This document shows positions 29,239-30,696 of a stretch of 30,696 nt of DNA, piece by piece. Within the stretch, counting starts at the first letter, position 1; every line of letters begins with the position of its first letter. Below the pieces are notes generated by a model. That model was not told where the DNA came from and did not search any database. It worked only from the letters and a program-made list of their open reading frames with translations. Both the position numbers and the translations under genes were made by a program. This stretch comes from Tieghemiomyces parasiticus. Taxonomy: Eukaryota; Kickxellomycota; Dimargaritomycetes; Dimargaritales; Dimargaritaceae. The stretch is from contig JANBPT010000562.1 of NCBI GenBank assembly GCA_027575765.1, positions 1 to 30,696 on the forward strand, in the 5' to 3' direction.

Positions 29239-30696
29239 TTATTCCAGCTTCACCGTAACCACTTCCTCCCGCTCTGGCTCTTGGCGCTCTACCCAGGTCC
29301 CCAGTTCCTGACGGATTGCGGCCACCAGGTCCGTCGAGGCCTGACGGTTGGGTTGGAACTGTCGGATGAGGTACGGCGCTGGCGCGGGTAGACCCAGCTC
29401 AGGGGTAACCTGACTGGCCCGGTGGGCAACGAGCTGCAAGAAATAGTTGCTCCGGGGATCGGACAGGGCTGGGGTAGCGGACGGCGATGGAGAAACGGTG
29501 GAACCAATCATGGCGTTGCCCTTGATAAACTTGGCCACCAGGGTATCCAATTGGGCATCGTCACCCTTGCTCTTTTCGACGCCGCCGTCGCCAATAATGG
29601 CGCGTTTACTTTTGGTATCGAACCGGTTGGCGACGAACCGGCGGAAATGGGTATTGAAAGGCAAGGGTGCAAAGTAAAGGCGGTCCAAATGGCCATCGGG
29701 ATCGGCAAAGAGGGCTCCGAAGGTGGGTGCAGCCACGCTAGCGTTACGGACATGCTGGACCAGAGCGGCCACCGACCGGACTTGGAGGGCGCGTACGAAT
29801 GAGGCAAATTGTGCCGCCGGATCGACCGTATCCATGGCGCTAACTACGTAGTAGGTATGGCCGCATATGTACTCGGGCTTGATCTGGTCGTAGGAGAAGG
29901 TCAATGAATAAATAGTGGGAAAGAGAGAGAGAGAGAGGGATATAAAGGGTGGTCCGAGGATATGGCACAGGTAAATTAAATAGCCGATAGAAAAACAAAA
30001 AAATAAACTGGCGCAGACCCCCTCCCCCAAATGAGTTATCAGTAGTCGAGGCAGCCCAACCTTCCTCCCCTCGCAGCGCCCATCAGGCATAAGACTTACC
30101 TCTTTGCGATCCACGAACCCCGTCACGTAAATTCCCGGACCGTACGTTCGCCCTCCCTCCCGGGGCATATCACCATCGTCCTCATTCCCGTGATCACTAT
30201 CGGACCGAACCAAGCGGCTCAGGCACGAGGTCTCCACGGCGATATCGCCTAGCTGGTAAAACTGTCGCACGTCGCCGTCCTGCGGCAGCGTACCCTGGTC
30301 ACTGGCCAGTACCGGGTTCTTTAGCGGCCGTAGCGGCGGTACCCGCGGTGTCCGCGACAGCTCGTTCTCATTATCTTGACCGCCTGCACTGTCAGTGTCC
30401 GCAATCTTGAGCTCCCGAGGCACGAGACGCCATGCCAATTCCACGTCGGGGTCGCTCTCGAGTACCTGGTGGTTCTTGATCGGCGTCACCACAGTGCTAC
30501 AACAGTACATATGTACGGGAAGGGTGAAGTCAACCTTGGGGTCCACATCAAACCGGTCCTTGGCGAAGACCAACGGCCCTCGGAAGGTCGTGGTGGGCCT
30601 GGTGGTTTGGCCCGTGTACCGAGTTGTGTCGGTCAGGGCCTCCGCACAGTTCCCGTAGACGCCGTTGGTGGCGTGGGCGAACATACGGATAAAGTG
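29239..30696 (-). CDS. Ku80-like DNA end-binding protein, 5'-truncated by window edge
   Basis: Exons 30696-30100 (open at the edge) and 29883-29239 give 413 visible residues. Ku80 pairs with Ku70 to hold DNA ends for non-homologous end joining and to protect telomeres. The visible part starts just after the vWA domain with the typical TTTFRGPLVF linker. The Ku barrel follows: FTLPVHMYCCST, YGPGIYV, CGHTYYVVSAMD, FASFVRALQVRSVAALVQHV and RLYFAPLPFNTHFRRF. A C-terminal arm has DPRSNYFLQLVAHRA and LGLPAPAPYLIRQF, matching the NP..QR.FQ.L..RA and LPP motifs that favour Ku80 over Ku70. A long acidic Ser/Asp/Asn insert interrupts the barrel, and the segment usually found between YGPGIYV and CGHTYY is short. 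No DNA-PKcs-binding C-terminus is seen, as in other fungi. The ATG at 30684 is internal: the frame is open to the window end. Confidence 0.8.
   Translation of the reverse strand, partial: HFIRMFAHATNGVYGNCAEALTDTTRYTGQTTRPTTTFRGPLVFAKDRFDVDPKVDFTLPVHMYCCSTVVTPIKNHQVLESDPDVELAWRLVPRELKIADTDSAGGQDNENELSRTPRVPPLRPLKNPVLASDQGTLPQDGDVRQFYQLGDIAVETSCLSRLVRSDSDHGNEDDGDMPREGGRTYGPGIYVTGFVDRKEVSLMPDGRCEGRKVGLPRLLITHLGEGVCASLFFCFSIGYLIYLCHILGPPFISLSLSLFPTIYSLTFSYDQIKPEYICGHTYYVVSAMDTVDPAAQFASFVRALQVRSVAALVQHVRNASVAAPTFGALFADPDGHLDRLYFAPLPFNTHFRRFVANRFDTKSKRAIIGDGGVEKSKGDDAQLDTLVAKFIKGNAMIGSTVSPSPSATPALSDPRSNYFLQLVAHRASQVTPELGLPAPAPYLIRQFQPNRQASTDLVAAIRQELGTWVERQEPEREEVVTVKLE
29884..30099 (-). other. 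Intron of the Ku80-like gene
   Basis: The donor is GAG|GTAAGT (at 30099) and the acceptor GACCAG| (at 29884), with a pyrimidine tract and a TTGAC branch-like site before it. Its length is 216 nt, phase 0, and it has no in-frame stop, so retention would add 72 mostly hydrophobic residues rather than truncate the protein. Confidence 0.75.

Noticed and set aside
1..30696. Transposons, CRISPR arrays, prophage, biosynthetic cluster or bacterial defence system
   Set aside because: No transposase or reverse transcriptase motif, no terminal repeats, no regularly spaced repeats and no operon structure. The window is an ordinary eukaryotic gene neighbourhood.

Overview
This window looks like nuclear DNA of a fungus, probably an early-diverging lineage. 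The evidence is a set of eukaryotic and fungal single-copy families (Ypi1/inhibitor-3, a stand-alone GAR transformylase of the ADE8 type, a Tag1/DUF3712 vacuolar protein, a DUF2470 membrane protein, a CHY-zinc-finger protein, Ku80). The introns are short (149, 159 and 216 nt) with GTAAG(T/C) donors, and most genes have pyrimidine-rich leaders. Assignment below the level of fungus is inference; gene style (GC-ending codons, few introns) would fit Zoopagomycota or Kickxellomycotina, but I cannot prove it.

Layout from left to right: a PP1 inhibitor (YPI1-like, minus, 1191-1697); GAR transformylase (ADE8-like, plus, 2805-3437); a 2,336-residue single-pass membrane protein in two exons (plus, 5471-12640), made of three tandem copies of a five-domain Tag1-like ectodomain; a small secreted CAP/SCP protein (minus, 13539-13976); a DUF2470 protein with a three-helix membrane tail (plus, 16517-17398); a cation diffusion facilitator of the DxxxD, Mn-type class (minus, 17863-19233); a Nudix hydrolase (minus, 20411-21073); a CCCH/CxxC/CHY zinc-finger protein in two exons (minus, 21577-24152); a small signal-peptide gene carrying an internal 96-nt tandem duplication and an in-frame stop (plus, 26365-26712); and the 3' part of a Ku80 gene that runs off the right edge (minus, 29239 to beyond 30696).

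These genes do not form a pathway or operon. They read as ordinary eukaryotic neighbours on alternating strands, separated by 0.5-2.5 kb spacers in which I find no tRNA, rRNA, transposon or CRISPR. A weak common theme is membranes and vacuole: the Tag1-like protein, the CDF transporter with an acidic dileucine sorting signal and the DUF2470 protein are all membrane proteins, but nothing in the sequence links them functionally.

The most interesting signals are the threefold (3 x 5 domain) Tag1-like protein and the duplicated, stop-interrupted small secreted gene. Others are the combination of CCCH, two RWD-like blocks, four CxxC pairs and a CHY finger in one polypeptide, and the stop-free, length-divisible-by-three intron in Ku80.
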